A DNA stretch of 7,403 nt, taken from assembly GCA_023249795.1 (NCBI GenBank), contig JAHFBU010000080.1:1-7403 (forward strand), in the 5' to 3' direction. Shown here one piece after another: positions 1 through 6,190 of the stretch. The translations under genes were made by a program, and so were the position numbers. Source of the stretch: Syntrophaceae bacterium. Its GTDB lineage: Bacteria; Desulfobacterota; Syntrophia; Syntrophales; UBA5619. Within the stretch, counting starts at the first letter, position 1; each line of letters starts with the position of its first letter. The notes under the pieces were generated by a model. It ran no database searches. It worked only from the letters and a program-made list of their open reading frames with translations, and was not told the origin of the DNA.

Positions 1-868
1 CGGTCCGGACGATCCGCTGACGGATGCGGAACTGATCCTGATGCTGATCCACTTTTTCGGCAAACTCGGATTGCCGAACATGAACCTGGAGATCAACTCC
101 CTCGGCTGTTCCGAATGCCGGCCCGCCTTCCGCGAGGCGATCGTATCGTTTTTCCGCGGCCGGGAGGAAGCGCTCTGCGGAGACTGCCGGCGGCGGCTCG
201 GAACGAATCCCCTCCGCGTCTTCGACTGCAAGGTGGAAAGCTGTGCCGCGATCATCTCAGAGGCGCCGCTTCTTCCCGATTTTCTCTGCGTGGGATGCCG
301 GGAACACTTCGAGAAGGTCCAGGCAAGTCTGCGCCTTTTCGGTCAGCCTTTTCATCTGAATGCAAAAATGGTGCGGGGGCTCGATTACTACACCCGGACC
401 ACCTTTGAAGTGACCTCCGAACACCTGGGCGCCCAGAACGCCATCGTCGGCGGCGGACGTTACGACCACCTCGTCCGGGATCTCGGCGGGCCGGATATCT
501 CCGGTATCGGCTTTGCGATCGGTTTTGAGAGGCTCGCATCGCTGGCTCCGGAGGCGGATGCGGATGTCGCTCCAGGCCCCGTGCTTTTCATCGCAGCCCT
601 GGGAGAGGCGGCCCTGGAAAAGGCCTTCCTGGTGTGCAACCGTCTGCGGATGAAGGGTCTCCGTGCGGAGATGGACCATGCCGGCCGGAGCCTCAAGAGC
701 CAGATGAAGCGGGCGGATAAGTTGAAGAGCCGCTATACGCTGATCATCGGAGAGAGGGAGATCGCAGAGAACAAGGGCGTTCTGCGGACCATGAATACGA
801 GCAGCCAGCAGGAGATCGATCTGGATCGTCTCGAAGAAATCATCATGATAGAAATATCGGGGACGTAA
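1..868 (+). CDS. hisS: Histidyl-tRNA synthetase, C-terminal two-thirds (5' end outside window)
   Basis: Class II synthetase that charges tRNA(His) with histidine in the cytoplasm. The reading frame is open from the first base (first full codon at 2) to TAA at 866-868, giving 288 residues against about 420 for the family, so the start and motif 2 lie upstream; the ATG at 41 is internal. The histidine-binding signature RGLDYYT is at 374-394 and the motif-3 region, GGGRYD followed by GIGFAIGFERL, begins at 449. The C-terminal anticodon-binding domain occupies roughly 570-850. Between about 107 and 300 there are four cysteine pairs (CSEC, CGDC, CKVESC, CVGC), a pattern known from many bacterial HisRS and possibly metal-binding. 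The last codons and the stop lie inside a palindromic repeat. aspS follows 154 bases downstream. Confidence 0.97.
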   Translation, partial: GPDDPLTDAELILMLIHFFGKLGLPNMNLEINSLGCSECRPAFREAIVSFFRGREEALCGDCRRRLGTNPLRVFDCKVESCAAIISEAPLLPDFLCVGCREHFEKVQASLRLFGQPFHLNAKMVRGLDYYTRTTFEVTSEHLGAQNAIVGGGRYDHLVRDLGGPDISGIGFAIGFERLASLAPEADADVAPGPVLFIAALGEAALEKAFLVCNRLRMKGLRAEMDHAGRSLKSQMKRADKLKSRYTLIIGEREIAENKGVLRTMNTSSQQEIDLDRLEEIIMIEISGT

Positions 869-924
869 TGCGGAAGCCTGAAAGGATCGCATCATCTCCC
901 CCGAAGAATATTGCATCAGTGAGG
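859..924 (+). repeat. Palindromic intergenic repeat, copy A (contains hisS stop codon)
   Basis: Imperfect inverted repeat: arm GGGGACGTAATGCG (859-872) pairs with CGCATCATCTCCCC (888-901) at 11 of 14 positions. An inner mini-hairpin, CCT-GAA-AGG, lies at 877-885. Bases 866-895 match copy C (2817-2846) at 27 of 30 positions. The T879-A883 pair is C-G in copy C, a compensatory change that argues for a conserved fold. The tail, GAAGAATATT then CATCAGTGAGG (903-924), recurs after copy B. The hisS TAA (866-868) lies in the left arm. There is no T-tract, so this is not a classical rho-independent terminator. Confidence 0.75.
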
Positions 925-926
925 CA

Positions 927-1014
927 TCGGGGAGATGTGGGGACACCTTGCAGCAAGGTGTCCCCATCCCGAAGGGATCGGAACGTCTCCCCGGAAGAAT
1001 ATTCAACAGAGAGG
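927..1014 (+). repeat. Palindromic repeat, copy B: three-way-junction form in the aspS leader
   Basis: An outer stem pairs 929-938 (GGGGAGATGT) with 983-992 (ACGTCTCCCC); all 10 positions pair, one as a G-U wobble. It encloses two hairpins: a perfect 12-bp stem with loop CAG at 939-965 (arm GGGGACACCTTG), and ATCCC-GAA-GGGAT at 966-978. The second matches the inner hairpin of copies A and C; the 939-965 hairpin is unique to this copy. The tail 993-1014 repeats that of copy A with small changes (GAAGAATATT, then CAACAGAGAGG) and ends in the aspS Shine-Dalgarno. A leader-RNA regulatory role is possible but unproven; the element may simply be a repeat that landed here. Confidence 0.7.
1009..1014 (+). 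promoter_or_regulatory. Ribosome binding site that fixes the aspS start
   Basis: GAGAGG ends 8 bases before GTG at 1023, ideal spacing. It is 20 bases before the next in-frame ATG (1035), and no comparable site precedes the upstream ATG at 948, which lies within the copy B hairpin. This supports GTG 1023 as the start. The motif is the end of repeat copy B; copy A carries GTGAGG at the same place. Confidence 0.75.
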
Positions 1015-1022
1015 TAAGTACT

Positions 1023-2801
1023 GTGTCCGACTTTATGACCAAACGAAAGAGAACCCATTACTGCGGCGATCTCAACGCCGCGCACGATGGGGAGGAAGTG
1101 GTGCTGATGGGGTGGGCCCATCGGTGGCGGGATCACGGCGGGGTCGTCTTCATCGATCTGCGCGACCGCAACGGGATCGTTCAGGTCGTGTTCAACCCGG
1201 ATGCGGGTGCCGCCTGCCACAGCGAGGCCGGACGGATCAGGAGTGAATTCGTTCTGGCCGTCCACGGACGGGTTCGGCGCCGTCCGGAAGGGATGGCGAA
1301 TCCCGATATCAGCACCGGCGAGATCGAGGTCGTCGCCTCCGACCTGGAGATCCTCAACGAGGCGAAGACTCCTCCGTTTGTCCTGGATGGAACGACGGAG
1401 ATTTCCGAGAACGTGCGCCTCAAGTACCGCTACCTCGATCTTCGGCGTCCCGAAATCCAACAGAAGCTGATTCTGCGCAGCCGTGTTGCCGCGGCGGCAC
1501 GCGACTATTTCCAGCGCGAGGGGTTCATCGAGGTCGAGACCCCGTTCCTGACGAAGAGCACGCCCGAAGGTGCGCGGGACTTCCTCGTGCCCAGCCGGCT
1601 CAACCCGGGGACATTCTATGCGCTTCCCCAATCCCCGCAGCTCTTCAAGCAACTGCTGATGGTCTCCGGATTCGACCGCTATTTCCAGATCGTAAAATGT
1701 TTCCGCGACGAGGATCTCCGGGCCGACCGCCAGCCGGAATTCACGCAGATCGACGTGGAGATGTCCTTCATCACCGAGGAGGACATCATCCGGATCATGG
1801 AGGGGATGATCGCGCATCTCTTTCGGAGCTGCCTCGGCCGGGAGCTTCCCCTTCCCTTCCCCCGCATCGCCTATCGCGACGCGATCGGCCGCTTCGGGAA
1901 GGACAACCCCGACCTCAGGTTCGGTCTGGAGATCCGGGACCTGACGGACATCCTGAAAGAATCGGGCTTCAAGCTCTTCTCCGAGATCGCCTGTGGCGGC
2001 GGCGTGATCCGGGCGATCAAAATTGACGATGGGAAAGGCCTTTCGCGCAAGGATCTGGACGAACTGAAGGATTTCGTCGCCCAGTACGGGATGGGGGGGC
2101 TTGCCTGGGCCCGGGTCAATCCCGACGGTTGGGTCTCGCCGATCTTCAAGTTTTTGTCGCCGGCAGAGGTCGCCGCGATTCAGCGGAGGATGGAGGCCGT
2201 CGATGGATCGGTGATTCTTTTTGCGGCCGATTCCCCCAAAGTGGTCAACGATGCCCTGGGAAATCTCCGCGTCCACCTTGCAAAGAAGTTGGGGCTGATC
2301 GATCCGAAGGCGCTGGCCTTCACCTGGGTGACCGATTTCCCGCTCTTCGAGTACAGCGACACGGAGAAGCGGTTTGTCTCTACGCACCACCCCTTTACGT
2401 CGCCGGTCCTGGAAGAGGTTCCCCTCATGGAGACCGATCCGGGCAAGGTCCATGCGCGGGCATACGACCTGGTGCTCAACGGCTCGGAGATCGGGGGGGG
2501 CAGCATTCGGATCCACCGGAAAGAGGTGCAGGCGCTGATTTTCAAGATGCTGGGCTTAAGCGAAGAAGAGGCCAGAAACAAGTTCGGCTTCCTCCTCGAT
2601 GCCCTGGAATACGGCACGCCGCCGCACGGCGGAATCGCGTTCGGCCTCGACCGGCTGATCATGCTGATGACGGGGGCGGAGTCAATCCGGGATGTGATCG
2701 CCTTCCCGAAGACCCAGAAAGGCACCTGCCTGCTGACGGAGGCGCCGTCGGGGGTCAGCGTCGAGCAGCTTATGGAGCTTTCGCTCAAGATCGTGACGTA
2801 A
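1023..2801 (+). CDS. aspS: Aspartyl-tRNA synthetase, bacterial type, predicted non-discriminating
   Basis: Class IIb synthetase, 592 residues (family about 590), attaching aspartate to tRNA(Asp) in the cytoplasm. The N-terminal OB-fold anticodon-binding domain covers roughly residues 12-115. The catalytic domain has EVETPFLTKSTPEGARDFLVPS around motif 1, the substrate-site segment QSPQLFKQLL near 203, motif 2 (FRDEDLRADRQPEF) from 227 and motif 3 (GIAFGLDRL) at 537-545. The bacterial insertion (GAD) domain lies at about 300-420. His38 and Gly90 align with E. coli Leu30 and about Lys81, the positions that distinguish non-discriminating from discriminating enzymes. The protein therefore probably also aspartylates tRNA(Asn). 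GTG 1023 was chosen by its Shine-Dalgarno and because translation from 948 would add 25 residues encoded by a repeat. A repeat copy begins 10 bases after the stop. Confidence 0.97.
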   Translation: MSDFMTKRKRTHYCGDLNAAHDGEEVVLMGWAHRWRDHGGVVFIDLRDRNGIVQVVFNPDAGAACHSEAGRIRSEFVLAVHGRVRRRPEGMANPDISTGEIEVVASDLEILNEAKTPPFVLDGTTEISENVRLKYRYLDLRRPEIQQKLILRSRVAAAARDYFQREGFIEVETPFLTKSTPEGARDFLVPSRLNPGTFYALPQSPQLFKQLLMVSGFDRYFQIVKCFRDEDLRADRQPEFTQIDVEMSFITEEDIIRIMEGMIAHLFRSCLGRELPLPFPRIAYRDAIGRFGKDNPDLRFGLEIRDLTDILKESGFKLFSEIACGGGVIRAIKIDDGKGLSRKDLDELKDFVAQYGMGGLAWARVNPDGWVSPIFKFLSPAEVAAIQRRMEAVDGSVILFAADSPKVVNDALGNLRVHLAKKLGLIDPKALAFTWVTDFPLFEYSDTEKRFVSTHHPFTSPVLEEVPLMETDPGKVHARAYDLVLNGSEIGGGSIRIHRKEVQALIFKMLGLSEEEARNKFGFLLDALEYGTPPHGGIAFGLDRLIMLMTGAESIRDVIAFPKTQKGTCLLTEAPSGVSVEQLMELSLKIVT

Positions 2802-2810
2802 CGGGATGAC

Positions 2811-2851
2811 GGGACGTGATGCGGAAGCCCGAAGGGATCGCATCATGTCCC
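2811..2851 (+). repeat. Palindromic intergenic repeat, copy C, just after aspS
   Basis: Arms GGGACGTGATGCG (2811-2823) and CGCATCATGTCCC (2839-2851) pair at all 13 positions, one as a G-U wobble. Inside lies CCC-GAA-GGG (2828-2836). It is nearly identical to the core of copy A. Downstream, CATCGGGGGAC (2874-2884) resembles the start of a further unit (copies A and B begin with ATCGGGGA). It begins 10 bases after the aspS stop and could form an mRNA 3'-end stabilising hairpin, but lacks the T-run of an intrinsic terminator. Confidence 0.75.
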
Positions 2852-2869
2852 CGGAAAACGACAGTATGA

Positions 2870-2899
2870 TTGACATCGGGGGACGCTTTCTTCTACGAT
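2870..2899 (+). promoter_or_regulatory. Candidate sigma-70 promoter for the decayed MNT-HEPN module
   Basis: A perfect -35 hexamer TTGACA (2870-2875) is followed after 18 bases by TACGAT (2894-2899), 4 of 6 matches to TATAAT. Transcription would start near 2906, shortly before the ATG at 2920. The -35 box lies in the tail of repeat copy C. Position and consensus fit, but this is inference from sequence alone. Confidence 0.4.
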
Positions 2900-2919
2900 C
2901 GTCTCTATAGAGTTACGGT

Positions 2920-3048
2920 ATGAAACGGCATACAGGGGAGATTGAAATGGCAAGCGGGCTGGCGCTTTTGAGTAACATGGAAAGGCGCGCTTTGACACAG
3001 TTCGGGGATGCGGTAAGGCGTCGGCTCGGAGACAATATTGTTCACTGA
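2920..3048 (+). pseudogene. Remnant of MNT-type nucleotidyltransferase (antitoxin), N-terminus only
   Basis: A 42-residue frame, ATG 2920 to TGA 3046-3048. Its second half (MERRALTQFGDAVRRRLGDN, from 2977) resembles the N-terminal helix of small nucleotidyltransferases of the MNT family, which continue into a beta strand and the catalytic GSxARG motif. Here the frame stops right after DNIVH, so the whole catalytic core (GS motif and the acidic residues) is missing. In intact modules this protein is the antitoxin that modifies its HEPN partner toxin. The next recognisable sequence is the HEPN gene, already about 20 residues into that protein, so an internal deletion probably removed the rest. 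The true start may have been ATG 2920, 2947 or 2977. The family call rests on a short segment and on context. Confidence 0.55.
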
Positions 3049-3370
3049 AAAAGGTCATTACAAGGATTCCGTCAGCCGGTCCTATTAGGCCATATTCACG
3101 GCTTCAAGGGCGCTCTTGGCAACACGGCAATTGGACAGCTCGAAGCATACCGGCGTAATCTCCCTCTTCAATCAAAATTTCGTCAAAACCGGCATTGTCC
3201 CCAAAGAAACAAGCAAGTGGCTCGAAAGGGCCAAGCTCTATCGCGAACAAGCCGATTATGGTGATTTCTATCTCGTATCCGTTCAGGAAGCTGACGGACA
3301 GATCCAATCGGCGCGGGAATTCATCGCTGCGATTGAAACCGCGCTCGAAAAAATGCGGCAATCCGTTTAG
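3038..3370 (+). pseudogene. HEPN-domain protein (putative MNT-HEPN toxin), 5'-truncated with an internal stop
   Basis: Reading the frame of TAG 3368-3370 upstream through a stop gives about 110 codons of a HEPN protein of the PF05168/COG1895 kind: LFTEKGHYKDSVSRSY, stop, AIFTASRALLATRQLDSSKH and onward. Family landmarks are the RSYYAxF helix, KHTGVISLFNQNFVKTG, REQADYGDF (about 3241-3267) and the C-terminal QSAREFIAAIETALEK helix. TAG at 3086-3088 sits exactly where the second Tyr of RSYYAxF belongs, so one TAC-to-TAG change explains it. The first 20 or so residues of the usual 125-130 are absent, replaced by the nucleotidyltransferase remnant in another frame. An 84-residue piece could restart at TTG 3116 but would lack the first helices. 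Homologues are RNase-like toxins neutralised by a neighbouring nucleotidyltransferase; this locus is very probably inactive. Confidence 0.8.
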
Positions 3371-3380
3371 TTAACGAGGA

Positions 3381-3405
3381 CGGGGACATGATTCGGAAGT
3401 CCGTC
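3381..3405 (+). repeat. Degenerate half copy of the palindromic repeat, copy D
   Basis: CGGGGACATGATTCGGAAGT followed by CCG (3381-3403) matches the left arm and centre of copies A and C (cGGGGACgTGATgCGGAAGcCCG). The right arm is not recognisable, so this is a truncated or decayed unit. It starts 10 bases after the HEPN stop, so repeat copies bracket the decayed module on both sides. Confidence 0.55.
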
Positions 3406-3487
3406 TGAGCATTTTAGAAGTTCATCCGGTTGATACGTACTTCCTGTCAAGCGGTAAACAGTATTAATGTGCCAGGCTATCCATGTT

Positions 3488-3510
3488 TTTAAAATATATT
3501 GTATTTTAAA
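3488..3510. repeat. AT-rich perfect inverted repeat upstream of the kinase operon
   Basis: TTTAAAATA (3488-3496), spacer TATTG, TATTTTAAA (3502-3510): a perfect 9-bp inverted repeat lying just upstream of the candidate -35 at 3515. It could be a regulator binding site or part of an UP-like AT-rich element. A-T-only palindromes also arise by chance in AT-rich stretches, so function is uncertain. Confidence 0.4.
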
Positions 3511-3615
3511 TTCTTTGTGATATCATCGGTCTGACAGAATTATTTGCGTCAAAAGTGTAAATGTTCTCACAAACCATGTCGTCCTCCGAAGTCAACCAGC
3601 GAGAGGATTATGATC

Positions 3616-3702
3616 ATGGAAACGCCCGAACGATCTTCTTATCCTGATTTCCTCATCCCAGCCACGGGCATCCAGGCGAGAGGCTCGCATGTCTCTGAAT
3701 AA
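3616..3702 (+). CDS. Possible 28-residue leader ORF overlapping the kinase start
   Basis: ATG 3616 is preceded, at 8 bases, by AGAGGA (3602-3607), a strong Shine-Dalgarno. The frame runs to TAA 3700-3702 and overlaps the kinase ATG (3689) by 14 bases in another frame. An in-frame ATG at 3610 is too close to the Shine-Dalgarno. The product (METPERSSYPDFLIPATGIQ and eight more residues) matches no family I recognise. If translated, it could couple translation to the kinase. Support is only a good ribosome site plus overlap; chance is a real alternative. Confidence 0.3.
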   Translation: METPERSSYPDFLIPATGIQARGSHVSE

Positions 3703-6190
3703 ATTACTCACACGTCTAATCTTGCTATGTGTTGGGCCATTGATCCTGCTGGCAATTTTTCTTTCCATCTCCAGCGTCATTAGCAAACAGGCTGAGCGCG
3801 ATGGCCAGGCCCAGAGTCTCGCAAAAAGTGTAGCGACAACGATCGATCAGCATCTGCAGGCACGCATCAGCGCTCTGCACATGTTAAGCGAATCCGGTCT
3901 GGTGGATGATCCCTCGCGCTGGAAGGAACTTTACACCGAGGCACAAGGTTTTTACCAGGGGTTTAGAAGCCATGTCATCCTTGCTGATCCAGCGATGCAC
4001 ATGCTTTTCAACACCCGAGCCCCTTTCGGCTCCGAGCTGCCCATGTTGCCGCGCCCCAAAGGCTATGCGGCCGCACCGGCCGCACTGGAAACGGGTGAAC
4101 CGGCCGTCGGTGACATCTTCTTTGGTCCGATCGCCAGGGAACCACTTGTCGCCATTGCCGTGCCGGCTCAACGCCAGGGAAAACCCACCTTTCTCCTGCT
4201 AACCATTTTTGAAACCCGGCAGTTCCAGAAATACATTGATCAGGTGGACCTGCCTCCCCGCTGGGCGATGGCCATCCTGGACGGCAAAGGAGAAGCAATA
4301 GCCCGCCGTGCCCCTGCAAGCCCACTCTTCGCGAAGAACGCTGATACCTATAGGTCCATTATCATAAAATCCTCCGTGGCCAAGTGGTCTGTGGCTCTTG
4401 AGAGGCCGCGTGACATCTATAGCTTGGATGTGATCGTGACTGTTGTCGCCCTGGTAGTCGCAATCCTTGCCATTACCCTGGTCAGCCTGTTGGGGGGGAT
4501 ACTGATTAGCCGCCGCTTGGGGAAAGCCATCGCATCACTAGCGGAAACGCCCTCACCAGGGGCGTCCCTGCCGGATATTGCAGAGATAGCCTCTGTCCGC
4601 CGTCTGCTCGATGACTCGGCAGTAAGACGCATACACTCCGAGGCGAAGCTACAGGAAAGCGAGGCCCGGTACCGCCGCATCATTGACACGGCCAGTGAAG
4701 GAATTGCGATGACGGACGCCGATAATCGCATCAGTTTCGTCAATAAGCGCATGCAGGAAATGACCGGTTTCACTGAAATGGAACTTTTAGGTCGTTCCAT
4801 TCTCGACATGGTATTTCCGGAAGACGTCCAGAACCACAGAGACAAAATGAAGAAGCGGCATCAGGGAATGTCTGAGATTTTCGAAAGACGCTTTCGGCGC
4901 AAGAACGGAGAGGAGTTGTGGACCATTGAATCGGCCAGCCCGATCCTGGATGACAACGACCGGTTCCAAGGTTCTTTCGCCATGTTCACGGATATTACCG
5001 AGCGAAAGGAAGCGGAACAGGAGCTCGAGGCGGAGCGCCATTCCCTGGAACGCAGGGTCGTCGAAAGGACCGCGGAGCTGGCAAAGGCCAATAGCCAATT
5101 GAAGGATCTGTACAACGGAGCGCCCTGCGGTTACCATTCCCTCGACGCGGATGGCATCATCGTGCATATCAACGACACGGAACTGAACTGGGTGGGGTAC
5201 AGGCGTGAGGAAGTGGTTGGCAAAATGAAATTCGCCGATTGGCTTACTCCGAAGAGCCTTGAGGTTTTCGGAGTTAACTTTCCTGTGTTCATGGAACGGG
5301 GGTACATACACAATCTCGAATTCGACATGATTCGCAGAGATGGAACGATCCTTCCCGTTCTGGTCAGCGGAACGGCTGTCCGGGACGAGGCGGGACATTA
5401 CATCATGAGCCGGTCGACCCTCATCGACTATACAAACCAAAAGAAAGCGGCGGTGGAGTTGCGGGAGGTCAATATCCGCCTCCAGGAGTTGGATCGACTC
5501 AAGTCTATGTTCATCGCCTCGATGAGCCATGAGCTCCGGACGCCCCTGAACTCGATCATCGGCTTCACGGGGATCATCCTGATGGGGATGTCGGGGGAGA
5601 TTTCCGCTATCCAGAGAAAGCAGCTCGGCATGGTTAAGAACAGCGCCAATCACCTGTTGGAATTGATCAACGACGTTATCGATGTGAGCAAGATAGAAGC
5701 GGGGAAGACGGATCTGAACATTGAGGCCTTCGATCTTTCCGATCTGACCCTGGAGGTCAAAGAATCCTTTGCTGTCGCCGCCTTGGGCAGGGGTCTGGAA
5801 CTCTCAATGCAGTCGGAGGGAACCGTACAGGTTACGAGCGACCGTCGACGGGTCAAGCAGATCCTGGTCAATCTGGTTGGAAACGCCGTCAAGTTCACGG
5901 AAACGGGTACTATTTCCATCTTACTTGCGCAGAAGTCAGCAGGGGTAGAAATCAGGGTTCGTGACACGGGGATCGGAATGTACAGGGAGGACATGGAGAG
6001 GCTTTTCGAGGCGTTCAGCCGGATCCACATCCAGGGTGCGCCGATCGTCGAGGGAACGGGGCTCGGGCTGTACCTCTCGCGTCGGCTCGCGGCGCTTCTG
6101 AGTGGAGAGATCACGGCGGAAAGCGAACCCGGCCGGGGAAGCGAATTCACCCTTTCCCTGCCGTGGAAATATCGGGAGGAACAAGAATGA
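3689..6190 (+). CDS. Membrane-bound PAS-PAS sensor histidine kinase
   Basis: An 833-residue inner-membrane sensor kinase. TM1 is at residues 8-31 and TM2 at 248-273. The roughly 215-residue extracytoplasmic region between them resembles Cache-type ligand sensors (segment ALETGEPAVGDIFFGPIARE), ligand unknown. After TM2 come a linker, PAS1 (about 323-440, ending DITERKEAE), a coiled coil (about 437-475) and PAS2 (about 472-590). HisKA has MSHELRTPLNSIIGF with the phosphoacceptor His614. HATPase_c has the N box (LVNLVGNAVKFTE, Asn728 and Asn732), G1 (DTGIGM, Asp759), an F box (LFEAF, 772-776) and G2 (GTGLGL, 789-794). There is no attached receiver; the next gene supplies one and overlaps the stop by four bases (ATGA). 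ATG 3689 follows GAGAGG (3678-3683) at 5 bases. The 5' half looks more AT-rich in codon choice than the transmitter half, which may indicate domain shuffling. Confidence 0.95.
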   Translation: MSLNKLLTRLILLCVGPLILLAIFLSISSVISKQAERDGQAQSLAKSVATTIDQHLQARISALHMLSESGLVDDPSRWKELYTEAQGFYQGFRSHVILADPAMHMLFNTRAPFGSELPMLPRPKGYAAAPAALETGEPAVGDIFFGPIAREPLVAIAVPAQRQGKPTFLLLTIFETRQFQKYIDQVDLPPRWAMAILDGKGEAIARRAPASPLFAKNADTYRSIIIKSSVAKWSVALERPRDIYSLDVIVTVVALVVAILAITLVSLLGGILISRRLGKAIASLAETPSPGASLPDIAEIASVRRLLDDSAVRRIHSEAKLQESEARYRRIIDTASEGIAMTDADNRISFVNKRMQEMTGFTEMELLGRSILDMVFPEDVQNHRDKMKKRHQGMSEIFERRFRRKNGEELWTIESASPILDDNDRFQGSFAMFTDITERKEAEQELEAERHSLERRVVERTAELAKANSQLKDLYNGAPCGYHSLDADGIIVHINDTELNWVGYRREEVVGKMKFADWLTPKSLEVFGVNFPVFMERGYIHNLEFDMIRRDGTILPVLVSGTAVRDEAGHYIMSRSTLIDYTNQKKAAVELREVNIRLQELDRLKSMFIASMSHELRTPLNSIIGFTGIILMGMSGEISAIQRKQLGMVKNSANHLLELINDVIDVSKIEAGKTDLNIEAFDLSDLTLEVKESFAVAALGRGLELSMQSEGTVQVTSDRRRVKQILVNLVGNAVKFTETGTISILLAQKSAGVEIRVRDTGIGMYREDMERLFEAFSRIHIQGAPIVEGTGLGLYLSRRLAALLSGEITAESEPGRGSEFTLSLPWKYREEQE

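Larger units (their letters stand above)
3371..3688. other. Intergenic region between the HEPN remnant and the sensor kinase
   Basis: About 318 bases without a convincing conserved gene. It holds repeat copy D at its left end, an AT-rich stretch at about 3480-3560 that contrasts with the GC-rich surroundings and contains a palindrome, and a possible short leader ORF overlapping the kinase start. Promoter candidates are weak; the best is TTGTGA (3515-3520), 17 bases, then AATTAT (3538-3543). The AT-rich character and the gap before the kinase operon suggest that its promoter lies here. Confidence 0.5.

Noticed and set aside
939..965. Strong hairpin read as a rho-independent terminator of hisS
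   Set aside because: The stem is followed by CATCCCGAAG, not a T-run, and belongs to a larger repeat structure directly before the aspS ribosome site.
859..1014. Repeats considered as a CRISPR array
   Set aside because: Units are adjacent, of unequal length, structured and dispersed between genes, with no regular spacers and no cas genes.
948..1022. aspS starting at ATG 948 with a 25-residue N-terminal extension
   Set aside because: The extension is encoded by repeat copy B and its hairpin, has no good ribosome site, and AspRS family length fits the GTG 1023 start.
927..1022. T-box or known amino-acid riboswitch in the aspS leader
   Set aside because: No T-box sequence, specifier loop or terminator/antiterminator pair is recognisable, and the structure matches repeats found elsewhere in the window.
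257..1042. Minus-strand open frames of 261 and 95 codons over hisS
   Set aside because: Shadows of the hisS coding sequence; no recognisable domains and they run into the repeats.
843..2516. Long minus-strand open frame of 557 codons opposite aspS
   Set aside because: It is antisense to the clear aspS gene, matches no family I recognise, and arises from GC-rich codon structure on the other strand.
6163..6186. Earlier in-frame ATG for the single-domain receiver
   Set aside because: It lies inside the kinase gene. ATG 6187 has a Shine-Dalgarno at 6 bases, a classical ATGA overlap, and begins right at the conserved MKKILVVED.
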